Origin: an uncultured Burkholderiaceae bacterium
GTDB taxonomy: Bacteria > Pseudomonadota > Gammaproteobacteria > Burkholderiales > Burkholderiaceae_C
Length of the DNA: 10,931 bases
Assembly: GCA_938022295.1 (NCBI GenBank)
Contig: CALIDR010000082.1
Span: forward strand, 1 to 10,931
Reading direction: 5' to 3'
Positions 1-6,382 of this stretch are shown here, one piece after another. The position numbers and the translations under genes were made by a program. Position 1 is the first letter of the stretch, and each line of letters starts with the position of its first letter. Below the pieces are notes generated by a model, which worked only from the letters and a program-made list of their open reading frames with translations, was not told the origin of the DNA and did not search any database.

Positions 1-1
1 C

Positions 2-493
2 CTGCCCTACGCCGGCGACGCGCGCTTCGGCGCCACCGTCGACGAGGTGAACGCGGTCTACCTCGAGGCCGACCGCCTGATCCGCGCCGGGCGCCTGGCC
101 GACGCGCACGAGGCGCTGGAGAAGGTGCGCGACCTGCTGGCCGACCTGCGCCAGCGCAACGGCGTCGTCGTGTTCAGCGACGCGATGAACGCCTACCACG
201 CCGAGATGGAGCGGATGATCGAGGAAGGCCCCAAGCTGCTGCGCCAGCCGCGGGGCCCGCTGCTGCTGATGGCGCAGGTGGGCACGCTGGAGTACCTCGC
301 CTCGCAGCTGCAGGCGCAGGCGCCGCCCGCGCTGCAGGCCGACCCGGCGTTCGCCCCCGCACTGAAGGCGGTGACCGAGTCGGTCGCGGCGCTGCGCGCC
401 GCCGTGCTCGACGGGGGCGACGCCGACGCGGTCGGCCGTGCGATCGGCGCGCTGAAGGCGCCGTACAGCCGCCTGTTCCTCAGGTTCGGCTGA
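2..493 (+). CDS. Unrecognised helical protein, 3' part only
   Basis: The reading frame is open from the first bases of the window to a TGA at 491-493, giving 163 visible residues; the true start lies upstream. A GTG at 47 is in frame, but coding-like sequence continues before it, so I do not take it as the start. The visible part is almost entirely predicted helix, rich in Ala, Leu, Glu and Arg (for example EALEKVRDLLADL), without Cys, haem motif (CxxCH) or membrane segment. It could be the C-terminal part of a four-helix periplasmic or cytoplasmic protein, but I do not recognise the family and assign no function. It converges on the GFA gene, with 58 nt between the two stop codons. Third codon positions are GC-saturated like the neighbours, supporting a real gene. 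Confidence 0.7.
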   Translation: MPYAGDARFGATVDEVNAVYLEADRLIRAGRLADAHEALEKVRDLLADLRQRNGVVVFSDAMNAYHAEMERMIEEGPKLLRQPRGPLLLMAQVGTLEYLASQLQAQAPPALQADPAFAPALKAVTESVAALRAAVLDGGDADAVGRAIGALKAPYSRLFLRFG

Positions 494-516
494 CGCTGCC
501 CCCTGGCGAGGGCGAC

Positions 517-541
517 GGCGGGCGCTCCAGGGCGCGCCGCC
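517..541. terminator. GC hairpin between convergent genes
   Basis: GGCGG (517-521) pairs with CCGCC (537-541) and GCGC (522-525) with GCGC (532-535), around a TCCAGG loop and one bulged G at 536. It sits in the 58-nt gap between two convergent stop codons, so it could end transcription from either side. There is no T-run on either strand, so intrinsic termination is not proven. Confidence 0.35.
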
Positions 542-551
542 GGGGCGACGT

Positions 552-968
552 TCAGGCCACCGGCGGGTTCTGCGCGAACCGGGCCGAGCCTTCGGCGAAC
601 ACGACCCAGCGCTGCGCCGACTCGCACCACAGGTTCGCGCCCGGCTTCACCCACGACGTGTCGTCGAGCGTCCCGGCCTTGAGCCAGTCGAGCTGCGGCG
701 TGGCGACGACGTCGGAGAACAGCGGCGAGCCGCAGTCGCCGCAGAAGTGGCGGTACACCGGCAGGCCGCTGGTGCCCCGGTCCTCGTAGCGGCGCGGCTC
801 GCCCGCCGTGAACTGCAGCGAGCCCTTCGGGATCGCCACGTTGACCGAGAAGGCCGAGCCGGACTGCTTCTGGCAGTGCGTGCAGTGACACGCCGCGACC
901 ATGACCGCGGGGGCCGTGCAGGTGTAGCGGATGGCGCCGCACAGGCAGCTGCCGGAGATGGCGGACAT
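552..968 (-). CDS. GFA-family (CENP-V/GFA domain) zinc protein
   Basis: A 138-residue protein of the GFA fold, named after the glutathione-dependent formaldehyde-activating enzyme; most members have no proven reaction, so a role in formaldehyde or glutathione chemistry is only suggested. The zinc-binding pattern is complete: C8-x-C10 (GSCLCGAIRY), C27-x-C29-xx-C32 (CHCTHCQ) and C76-xx-C79 (CGDCG). Length matches single-domain members. The start at 968 is chosen because AAGGAG lies 5 nt upstream and the protein then begins directly with the domain; an upstream in-frame extension to 1067 is poorly protein-like. It has no signal peptide, so it is cytoplasmic. It lies downstream of pdeM on the same strand after a 108-nt gap and probably has its own promoter. 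No substrate can be inferred from its neighbours. Confidence 0.88.
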   Translation of the reverse strand: MSAISGSCLCGAIRYTCTAPAVMVAACHCTHCQKQSGSAFSVNVAIPKGSLQFTAGEPRRYEDRGTSGLPVYRHFCGDCGSPLFSDVVATPQLDWLKAGTLDDTSWVKPGANLWCESAQRWVVFAEGSARFAQNPPVA

Positions 969-1076
969 GGGAGCTCCTTCGCCGAAGGGGTGGAAGGCGC
1001 CGATTGGAGTGCGGGTGCGGAGCGCCGGCAATCCCCAGAACCGCACGCGCGGCAGCGGCGCTCCCACCGGGCCGGT

Positions 1077-1727
1077 TCAGCCCCCGATCGCCACCACCCG
1101 GTCGTCGGCGACGACGAACAGGCGAGCCCCGTCGCCGCGATCGACCGGGTGCATGCCGGTGAACGCACCGAAGGCCGGCAGCACGCCCACCGCGTCGTCG
1201 AAGCGGAAGCACGGCAGGCGCAGGCGGTCGACGCCGCGTCCGAGGTGCACGCACGGGTGCAGGTGGCCGGCGATCGCGTAGGCGCCGGCCACCGGCCGCG
1301 GGTGGTGGCACAGCGCCAGGCCGCCGAGGCGCAGCGGCTCGTCGACGACGTCGATCGCCAGGCCCGGCGGCGGGTCGCCCGCGCGGCGGTCGTGGTTGCC
1401 GCGCACGAGCGTCAAGGCGAGCGCGGCGTGGCGCTGCCGCCAGCGCACCACCGCACCGAGCGTGGACGCCGCGTGCGATCGCGCCGAGTGCAGGAAGTCG
1501 CCGAGGAAGACGATGCGCCGCGCGCCGGTGCGCCCGACCAGGGCGCTCAGCGCGTCGAGCGTCTCGCTCGTCGTGCCGCGCGGCACCGGCACGCCCAGGC
1601 GACGGAAGCTGACCGCCTTGCCGACGTGGGCGTCGGCGACGAGCAGCGTGCCGTGCGCCTCGACGTAGGCGGCGCGCTCGGGCAGCAGCGCGAGCCGCTC
1701 GCCGCCGACCTCGACGGTGGCCGTCAT
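1077..1727 (-). CDS. pdeM: PdeM-type metallophosphoesterase
   Basis: A 216-residue calcineurin-like phosphoesterase of the type called ligase-associated DNA damage response endonuclease PdeM. All metal-binding motifs are visible: D32-A-H34, G76-D-FL-H80, G110-N-H-D and G154-H-L-H157, with an extra HH at 141-142. This is the order of a two-metal phosphodiesterase, expected to cut phosphodiester bonds in the cytoplasm. In many Proteobacteria the gene sits beside an Lhr-like helicase, an ATP-dependent ligase and a predicted exonuclease; none is in this window, and it instead follows slmA by only 16 nt, so the two are probably co-transcribed. The ATG at 1727 has no clear ribosome binding site, consistent with translational coupling to slmA. 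The family is secure; the DNA-repair role comes from the usual gene neighbourhood rather than from evidence here. Confidence 0.85.
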   Translation of the reverse strand: MTATVEVGGERLALLPERAAYVEAHGTLLVADAHVGKAVSFRRLGVPVPRGTTSETLDALSALVGRTGARRIVFLGDFLHSARSHAASTLGAVVRWRQRHAALALTLVRGNHDRRAGDPPPGLAIDVVDEPLRLGGLALCHHPRPVAGAYAIAGHLHPCVHLGRGVDRLRLPCFRFDDAVGVLPAFGAFTGMHPVDRGDGARLFVVADDRVVAIGG

Positions 1728-1743
1728 GCGGCGCCGCCGCCGG

Positions 1744-2463
1744 TCAACCTGCCAGCAGCGCCAGCGCGGCGTCCAGGTGCTCGGTGGGGCTGCGCCGGAA
1801 GCCCGAGCGCGCGTAGCGCTGCAGGCGGCCGACGACGAAGGCGGTCAGCACGCTGGCGCGCACCTGGGCGTCGACGGTGGGGGTCGGCGAGCCCGCGGCC
1901 TCGGCGGCGGCACGCAGGCTCTGCCGCAGCTGCGCCTCGAGCTTGTCGAAGAACTGAAGCATGCGCGCGCCGAGGCGCTCGTGCTCGAACACGAGCGCAT
2001 CGCCGACCATCACGCGCGTCATGCCCGGGTTCTTCTCGCCGAACTGCAGCACGACGGCGACGATCTTCTGCGCCTGCACGAGGCCCGACGGCTCGCGCTC
2101 GACGATCTGGTTCACCAGGCCGAACACGCTCGACTCGATGAACTCGATCAGCCCCTCGAACATCTGCGCCTTGCTCGCGAAGTGGCGGTACAGCGCCGCT
2201 TCGCTGACGTCCAGGCGTGCGGCCAGCGCCGCCGTCGTGATGCGGTCGGCGCCGGGCTGCTCGAGCATCGCCGCCAGCGTCCGCAGGATCTGCACCCGCC
2301 GCTCGCCGGGCTTGGGGCGCTTGCGCGCCGACGGCGACGCGGACTCGGTGCGCGGCGTGCCCGCCTCGACGGGCTGCGTGGTCTCGCCCGCTGCGCCCGG
2401 CTCCCCCACCGGCCGCTCGGTCGTGGCGACCGCAGTCTCGGGCGGGTCGGGCTGGGCGGACAT
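1744..2463 (-). CDS. slmA: Nucleoid occlusion factor SlmA (TetR family)
   Basis: A 239-residue TetR-family DNA-binding protein. SlmA binds specific chromosomal sites and blocks FtsZ assembly over the nucleoid, so it acts in placing the division septum. The helix-turn-helix lies at about residues 75-97, with the characteristic ALYRHFASKAQMFEGL stretch, followed by a helical ligand/dimer domain with EKNPGMTRVMVGDAL. Residues 1-50 are a Pro/Ala/Glu-rich, probably disordered N-terminal extension ending in RKRPKPGERR; such tails occur in other Burkholderiales SlmA proteins. The start is fixed: upstream in frame there is no start codon before a stop at 2491-2493, and there is no strong Shine-Dalgarno. 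The position after argB and the pyrimidine nucleotidase matches the usual Burkholderiales order. The SlmA identity is confident; binding sites were not found in the window. Confidence 0.93.
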   Translation of the reverse strand: MSAQPDPPETAVATTERPVGEPGAAGETTQPVEAGTPRTESASPSARKRPKPGERRVQILRTLAAMLEQPGADRITTAALAARLDVSEAALYRHFASKAQMFEGLIEFIESSVFGLVNQIVEREPSGLVQAQKIVAVVLQFGEKNPGMTRVMVGDALVFEHERLGARMLQFFDKLEAQLRQSLRAAAEAAGSPTPTVDAQVRASVLTAFVVGRLQRYARSGFRRSPTEHLDAALALLAG

Positions 2464-2553
2464 GCGGGGGTCGGACGGGGGTGATCCGAATCATTCTGTC
2501 ACACCGCCCCCGCGGCCCCCGGTGCAGGTAAACACTGACTTCCGATCGCCACC

Positions 2554-2590
2554 GGCGGGTCGGAGCACCCGCCCGCGGCAGCCGCTGCCG
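2554..2590 (-). terminator. Tandem hairpins after the pyrimidine nucleotidase
   Basis: Two perfect inverted repeats follow the nucleotidase stop (2595) on the minus strand: CGGCAG-CCG-CTGCCG at 2576-2590 and GGCGGGT-CGGAGC-ACCCGCC at 2554-2573. Their position four bases past the stop fits an end to the argB transcript. Neither is followed by a T-run on the minus strand, so it may be a Rho-dependent or mRNA 3'-end structure. The rest of 2464-2594 holds an AT-richer patch (about 2482-2502) that may contain the slmA promoter, but I see no clean -35/-10 pair. Confidence 0.4.
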
Positions 2591-2594
2591 ACGC

Positions 2595-3275
2595 TCAGCG
2601 CAGATCGCGCAGGCGGCGGATGCGGCGGTCGACGTACGGCGGCCGCCGCGCGAGCCGTGGCGCCGCCGAGACGCCGCGGCCGAGCCAGCGCTGCATCCAC
2701 ACCGTGCCCATGCCGATGCTGCGCGCGGCCTTCTGATGCTCGAGCGTGTCCTCGACGAGCACGCAGCGCTCGGGGCGCACGCCGAGCGATGCCGCCAGCC
2801 GGCGCAGCATCCGGGTGTCGGGCTTGGGCCGCAGCTGGCCGAACATGCGCATGTCCTCGACCGAGACGAGGCCGTCGAACCGCCCGGCGATGCCCAGCGC
2901 CTCGAGCACGCGCTCGGCGTAGGCGCGCGGCGCGTTGGTCAGGATGATCTTGCGCCCGGGCAGCCGCGCCAGCGCGGCGAAGTCGTGCGGGTGGCCGCGC
3001 AGGCGCGCCTCGAGCCCCGGCAGGCGGTGCGTGTAGTGCAGGAAGTGCGACGGCCGCACGCCGTGGTGGCGCACCAGGCCGAGCAGCGTGGCGCCGTAGC
3101 GGCGCCAGTAGTGGCGGCGCAGCGCGTCGGCGGCGTCGCGGTCGAAGCCGAGGAACTCGACGATGAAGTCGGTCATGCCGGCGTTGATGCCCGGCATCGC
3201 CGCGTGCGTCGCGTCGTGCAGCGTGTTGTCGAGGTCGAACAGCCAGACGCGATCCGACCCGCCGGCAGGCGCCAC
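2595..3275 (-). CDS. HAD-family pyrimidine 5'-nucleotidase
   Basis: A 226-residue HAD-superfamily phosphatase of the bacterial/yeast Sdt1-like pyrimidine 5'-nucleotidase group, expected to remove phosphate from UMP/CMP or modified nucleotides in the cytoplasm. Motif I is D14-L-D16-N-T with aspartate nucleophile D14; motif II is T113-N-A; motif III lysine is K151 in RPKPDT; motif IV is E175-D176 (LVEDT). A helical cap occupies about residues 25-105. The start is a GTG at 3275, 7 nt after the argB stop, with no separate ribosome site, so translation is probably coupled to argB. The argB-nucleotidase pair is a standard Burkholderiales arrangement. The C-terminus (after 195) is Arg-rich and probably disordered. 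The HAD class is certain; the pyrimidine specificity is inferred from subfamily resemblance and gene order. Confidence 0.88.
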   Translation of the reverse strand: MAPAGGSDRVWLFDLDNTLHDATHAAMPGINAGMTDFIVEFLGFDRDAADALRRHYWRRYGATLLGLVRHHGVRPSHFLHYTHRLPGLEARLRGHPHDFAALARLPGRKIILTNAPRAYAERVLEALGIAGRFDGLVSVEDMRMFGQLRPKPDTRMLRRLAASLGVRPERCVLVEDTLEHQKAARSIGMGTVWMQRWLGRGVSAAPRLARRPPYVDRRIRRLRDLR

Positions 3276-3282
3276 GGCGGCG

Positions 3283-4197
3283 TCAGTGGCTGCGGATCAT
3301 CGTGCCGTACGCGGAGTCGGTCAGCACCTCGAGCAGCATCGCGTGCGGCACCCGGCCGTCGATGATGTGCACCGCGTTGACGCCGTTTCTCGCCGCGTCG
3401 AGCGCGCTGCCGATCTTGGGCAGCATGCCGCCGGAGATCGTGCCGTCGGCGAACAGGGCGTCGATCTCGCGCGCCGTCAGGTTGGTCAGCAGCCGGCCGT
3501 CCTTGTCGAGCACGCCGGGCGTGTTGGTCAGCATCATCAGCTTCTCGGCCTTCAGCACCTCGGCGAGCTTGCCGGCGACGACGTCGGCGTTGATGTTGTA
3601 GTTCTCGTTGTCCTTGCCGAAGCCCAGCGGCGAGATCACGGGGATGAACTGGTCGTCCTGCAGCGCCTTGACCACGCTCGGGTCGATGCTCTCGATCTCG
3701 CCGACCTGGCCGACGTCGTGCTCGATCGTCGGGTCCTTCAGGTCGACCATCTTCATCTTGCGCGCGCGGATCAGCCCGCCGTCGCGCCCGGTCAGGCCCA
3801 CCGCCTTGCCGCCGGCGGCGTTGATCAGGCCGACGATGTCCTGCTGCACCTGGCCGGCGAGCACCCACTCGACGACTTCCATCGTCTCGGCGTCGGTCAC
3901 CCGCATGCCCTGCACGAAGGTGCCCTTCTTGCCCACGCGCGCGAGGGCCTCGTCGATCTGCGGCCCGCCGCCGTGGACGACGACGGGGTTCAGCCCGACG
4001 AGCTTGAGCAGCACGACGTCCTCGGCGAAGTCCTGCTGCAGCCCGGGGTCCGTCATCGCGTTGCCGCCGTACTTGATGACGATCGTCTTGCCGTGGAACT
4101 TGCGGATGTACGGCAGCGCCTGGGCGAGGATCTCGGCCTTGTCGCGCGGCGAGATGTGGTCGAGTCGGTGCTCGGCGGCGGCGTTGGGCGTGTTCAT
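3283..4197 (-). CDS. argB: Acetylglutamate kinase ArgB
   Basis: A 304-residue N-acetyl-L-glutamate kinase, which phosphorylates N-acetylglutamate with ATP in the second step of arginine synthesis, in the cytoplasm. Amino acid kinase landmarks are present: K42-Y-G-G-N near the N-terminus, the glycine-rich HGGGPQI at 75-81, GMRVTD at 97-102 with substrate-contact Arg99, YNINAD at 200-205 and GGMLPKI with Lys261. An N-terminal helix (about 16-35, ending ALPYIRKFHGK) matches the extension of arginine-sensitive hexameric enzymes such as that of Pseudomonas aeruginosa, so feedback inhibition by arginine is likely. It is the first gene of the argB-nucleotidase unit. The ATG at 4197 has no good Shine-Dalgarno. 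A TACAAT box lies 35 nt upstream, and the copper operon ends only 75 nt away on the same strand. Confidence 0.96.
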   Translation of the reverse strand: MNTPNAAAEHRLDHISPRDKAEILAQALPYIRKFHGKTIVIKYGGNAMTDPGLQQDFAEDVVLLKLVGLNPVVVHGGGPQIDEALARVGKKGTFVQGMRVTDAETMEVVEWVLAGQVQQDIVGLINAAGGKAVGLTGRDGGLIRARKMKMVDLKDPTIEHDVGQVGEIESIDPSVVKALQDDQFIPVISPLGFGKDNENYNINADVVAGKLAEVLKAEKLMMLTNTPGVLDKDGRLLTNLTAREIDALFADGTISGGMLPKIGSALDAARNGVNAVHIIDGRVPHAMLLEVLTDSAYGTMIRSH

Positions 4198-4231
4198 CGG
4201 GACGGCGGGCGGCGAAGCGGCGGCGCGCCGG

Positions 4232-4237
4232 ATTGTA
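4232..4237 (-). promoter_or_regulatory. Candidate argB -10 box
   Basis: On the minus strand this reads TACAAT, five of six matches to the sigma-70 -10 consensus, in otherwise very GC-rich DNA. It would start transcription near 4225, giving argB a leader of about 28 nt. No good -35 is visible 16-18 bp upstream, so an activator or extended element may be needed. A GCCGG-CCGCG-CCGGC inverted repeat at 4257-4271, next to the upstream cupredoxin stop, could separate the copper operon from argB. Confidence 0.45.
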
Positions 4238-4272
4238 GGGACGCGCCACCCCCGCCGCCGGCCGCGCCGGCC

Positions 4273-4803
4273 TCAGCGCCGCACCGTGATCGTGCCCTTC
4301 ATGCCGGCGTCGAAGTGGCCCGGGATCAGGCACGCGAACTCGAACGTGCCGGCGCGGTTGAACGTCCACACGATCTCGCCGCGCCGGCCCGGGTCGACGT
4401 GCGCCATGTACGGCTCGTCGTGCTCCATGCCGGGGTGCTGCTTCATCATCTCGGCGTGCGCGGCCAGCTCGTCGGGAGTGCCGATCACGATCTCGTGCAG
4501 CACCGCGCCGGCGTTGACCGCCACCAGGCGCACCGTCTCGCCGAGCCTGACCTCGATGCGGTCGGGGGTGAAGCGCATGTCGTCGCCCATGCGGATCTCG
4601 ATCGTGCGCTTGACGGCCTTGGCGTCGCCGGCGATGCCCCAGGGCTTCTGCTCCTTGACGACGGGTGCTGCCGCGGCGCTGCCGTGGCGGTGGGTGGTAT
4701 GGGCCTGGGCGGCGGTGCCGAAGGCGGCTGCGGCGGCGACGGCGAGCGCACCGGCGACGGCCACGGACGAGGGGCCGCGGCGGCGGGGAAGACGGATCGA
4801 CAT
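4273..4803 (-). CDS. Periplasmic cupredoxin, CopI-like
   Basis: A 176-residue exported blue-copper-fold protein. Residues 1-34 form a Sec signal (RLPRRRG followed by an Ala-rich core, cleavage near AQA-H). The cupredoxin domain spans about 63-175, with a complete type 1 copper set: H103, C158, H163 and M168 (FACLIPGHFDAGMKG). Two extra metal-binding patches stand out: HTTHRHG just after the signal, and a His/Met-rich insert at about 116-133 (MMKQHPGMEHDEPYM). This combination resembles CopI, the copper-tolerance cupredoxin described from Rubrivivax gelatinosus, so a role in binding or oxidising periplasmic Cu(I) is likely. It is the last gene of the operon, 48 nt after the multicopper oxidase, with a strong AAGGAG 7 nt before the ATG at 4803. 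The cupredoxin call is secure; CopI equivalence is by resemblance. Confidence 0.88.
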   Translation of the reverse strand: MSIRLPRRRGPSSVAVAGALAVAAAAAFGTAAQAHTTHRHGSAAAAPVVKEQKPWGIAGDAKAVKRTIEIRMGDDMRFTPDRIEVRLGETVRLVAVNAGAVLHEIVIGTPDELAAHAEMMKQHPGMEHDEPYMAHVDPGRRGEIVWTFNRAGTFEFACLIPGHFDAGMKGTITVRR

Positions 4804-4851
4804 GACGGGTCTCCTTCTGCGGAAGAGGGGGTGGATGGCGCAGCGATGGGC

Positions 4852-6381
4852 TCAGCGGTGGTCGGCGTGCCCGGCGCCGGGCTTGCGCGCTTGCAGCGCC
4901 GCGCGTGGCGGTGCGGTGGCCGCGCCGTGAGTGCCGTGCGCGCCGTGCCCGGCGGGCACGTCGGTCGTCGCGGCCCGCGGCGCGGGCGGCGTCTGGCCGG
5001 TGTATTCGTAGGCCACCGTGCCGGGCGGGTAGGCGTAGGGGCCGGGGTCGGTGTAGTCGTCGGGCTTCTGGTCGGCGCGCACCTTCAGCAGCGTGAACAT
5101 GCCGCCCATGCCGATCGGCCCGAACTGGCCGTGGCCGGCCATCATCGGGAACGTGTTGGGCGGCAGTTCCATCTCCATCTCCTTCATGTCGTACATGCCG
5201 CGTTCGCCCATCACCATGTAGTCGGGCACGACACGCTGGATCTTCTGTACCAGTCCGCGGTGGTCGACGCCGATCATCGTCGGCACGTCGTGGCCCATCG
5301 CGCCCATCGTGTGGTGGCTCTTGTGGCAGTGCATCGCCCAGTCGCCGGGCTCGTCGGCGACGAACTCGATCTGCCGCATCTGCCCGACGGCGATGTCGGT
5401 CGTCACCTCGGGCCAGCGCGCGCCCTTCGGGACCGGCCCGCCGTCGGTGCCGGTGACCTCGAACTCGATGCCGTGGATGTGGATCGGGTGGTTGGTCATC
5501 GTCAGGTTGCCGATGCGCACCCGCACCCGCTCGCCCAGCCGCGCGACGAGCGGGTCCAGCCCCGGGAAGACGCGGCTGTTCCAGGCCCAGATGTTGAAGT
5601 CGAGCATCGTGTTGACGTTCGGCGTGCGCGCGCCGGGCTCGACGTCGAACGCGTTGAGCAGGAAGCAGTAGTCACGGTCGACGTCGTCGATCAGCGGGTG
5701 GCGGCCCGACGGGTGCGTGACCCAGAAGCCCATCATCCCCATCGCCATCTGCGTCATCTCGTCGGCGTGCGGGTGGTACATGAAGGTGCCCGGGCGGCGG
5801 GCGACGAACTCGTAGACGAACGTCTTGCCCACGCCGATCGGCGGCTGGTTGACGCCGCTGACGCCGTCCATGCCGGCGGGCAGCCGCTGGCCGTGCCAGT
5901 GGATCGTCGTCGGCTCGGGCAGCCGGTTGGTGACGAACAGGCGCACGCGGTCGCCTTCGACGACTTCGATCGTCGGCCCCGGGCTCTGGCCGTTGTAGCC
6001 CCACATGTTGACCTCGAAGCCGGGCGCGACTTCGCGCACGACCGGCTCGGCCACCAAGTGGAACTCCTTGACGCCCTGGTTCATGCGGAACGGCAGCGTC
6101 CAGCCGTTGAGCGTGACGACCGGCCGGTACGGCCGCCCGGCGCCGGTGACGCCCGGCGGCAGCCACGGCGCTGCGGTGTCGGGCCCGGTGCGGATCACGG
6201 GCTCCGGCAGCGCGGCGAGCGCGGCGCGGCCGACGCCGGCGCCGGCGGCGGTCAGCGCAGTGGCGGCGAGCGCGCGCTGGAAGAACTGGCGGCGTTCCAT
6301 GTCGGCGGCACCCGGCCGTCCGGCGCCGCCGACCGCCCCTGTCGGGGGCAGCGAGCCAAGTGGGCGTGAGTATCGGGTCAT
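4852..6381 (-). CDS. Two-domain multicopper oxidase with Met-rich tail, Tat-exported
   Basis: A multicopper oxidase of 482 residues counted from the ATG at 6300, or 509 from the ATG at 6381. Residues below use the shorter form. A twin-arginine signal opens it (ERRQFFQRALAATAL). Copper motifs: HWHG 134-137, HPH 176-178, HPIHIHG 271-277 and HCHKSHHTMGAM 324-335 (type 1 ligands H271, C325, H330, M335). HPH and HPIHIH are only about 95 residues apart, so it lacks the middle domain of CueO/CopA-type enzymes. Residues 357-402 contain ten Met, and the C-terminus has HGAHGTHG. A Cu(I) oxidase role in periplasmic copper defence is inferred. The start at 6381 has GGAGG 8 nt upstream and lies one base past the TolC-like stop; the start at 6300 has no ribosome site but more typical codons after it. 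The true start is undecided. Confidence 0.88.
   Translation of the reverse strand: MTRYSRPLGSLPPTGAVGGAGRPGAADMERRQFFQRALAATALTAAGAGVGRAALAALPEPVIRTGPDTAAPWLPPGVTGAGRPYRPVVTLNGWTLPFRMNQGVKEFHLVAEPVVREVAPGFEVNMWGYNGQSPGPTIEVVEGDRVRLFVTNRLPEPTTIHWHGQRLPAGMDGVSGVNQPPIGVGKTFVYEFVARRPGTFMYHPHADEMTQMAMGMMGFWVTHPSGRHPLIDDVDRDYCFLLNAFDVEPGARTPNVNTMLDFNIWAWNSRVFPGLDPLVARLGERVRVRIGNLTMTNHPIHIHGIEFEVTGTDGGPVPKGARWPEVTTDIAVGQMRQIEFVADEPGDWAMHCHKSHHTMGAMGHDVPTMIGVDHRGLVQKIQRVVPDYMVMGERGMYDMKEMEMELPPNTFPMMAGHGQFGPIGMGGMFTLLKVRADQKPDDYTDPGPYAYPPGTVAYEYTGQTPPAPRAATTDVPAGHGAHGTHGAATAPPRAALQARKPGAGHADHR
6301..6381. other. Ambiguous leader or N-terminal extension with hairpin
   Basis: This 81-nt stretch is either the first 27 codons of the oxidase or an untranslated spacer. 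Codons in the oxidase frame include several ending in A or T (CGA, TCA, CCA, CTT, ACA, GGA, GGT), unlike the GC-saturated neighbours. It contains the inverted repeat GCCCC (6335-6339), loop TGTCG, GGGGC (6345-6349). The Shine-Dalgarno upstream of 6381 argues for translation from there. Confidence 0.5.
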
Positions 6382-6382
6382 C

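Noticed and set aside
1019..1064. GGAGCGCC and GGCGCTCC inverted repeat between pdeM and the GFA gene
   Set aside because: The 8-bp arms are 30 nt apart in GC-rich DNA with no supporting promoter or T-run; too weak to call.
3163..6369. A very long open frame on the plus strand (over 1000 codons) opposite argB, the cupredoxin and the oxidase
   Set aside because: It is antisense to three genes with clear motifs, is low-complexity (His, Val, Arg, Ala), and arises from GC-saturated codon positions that remove stop codons.
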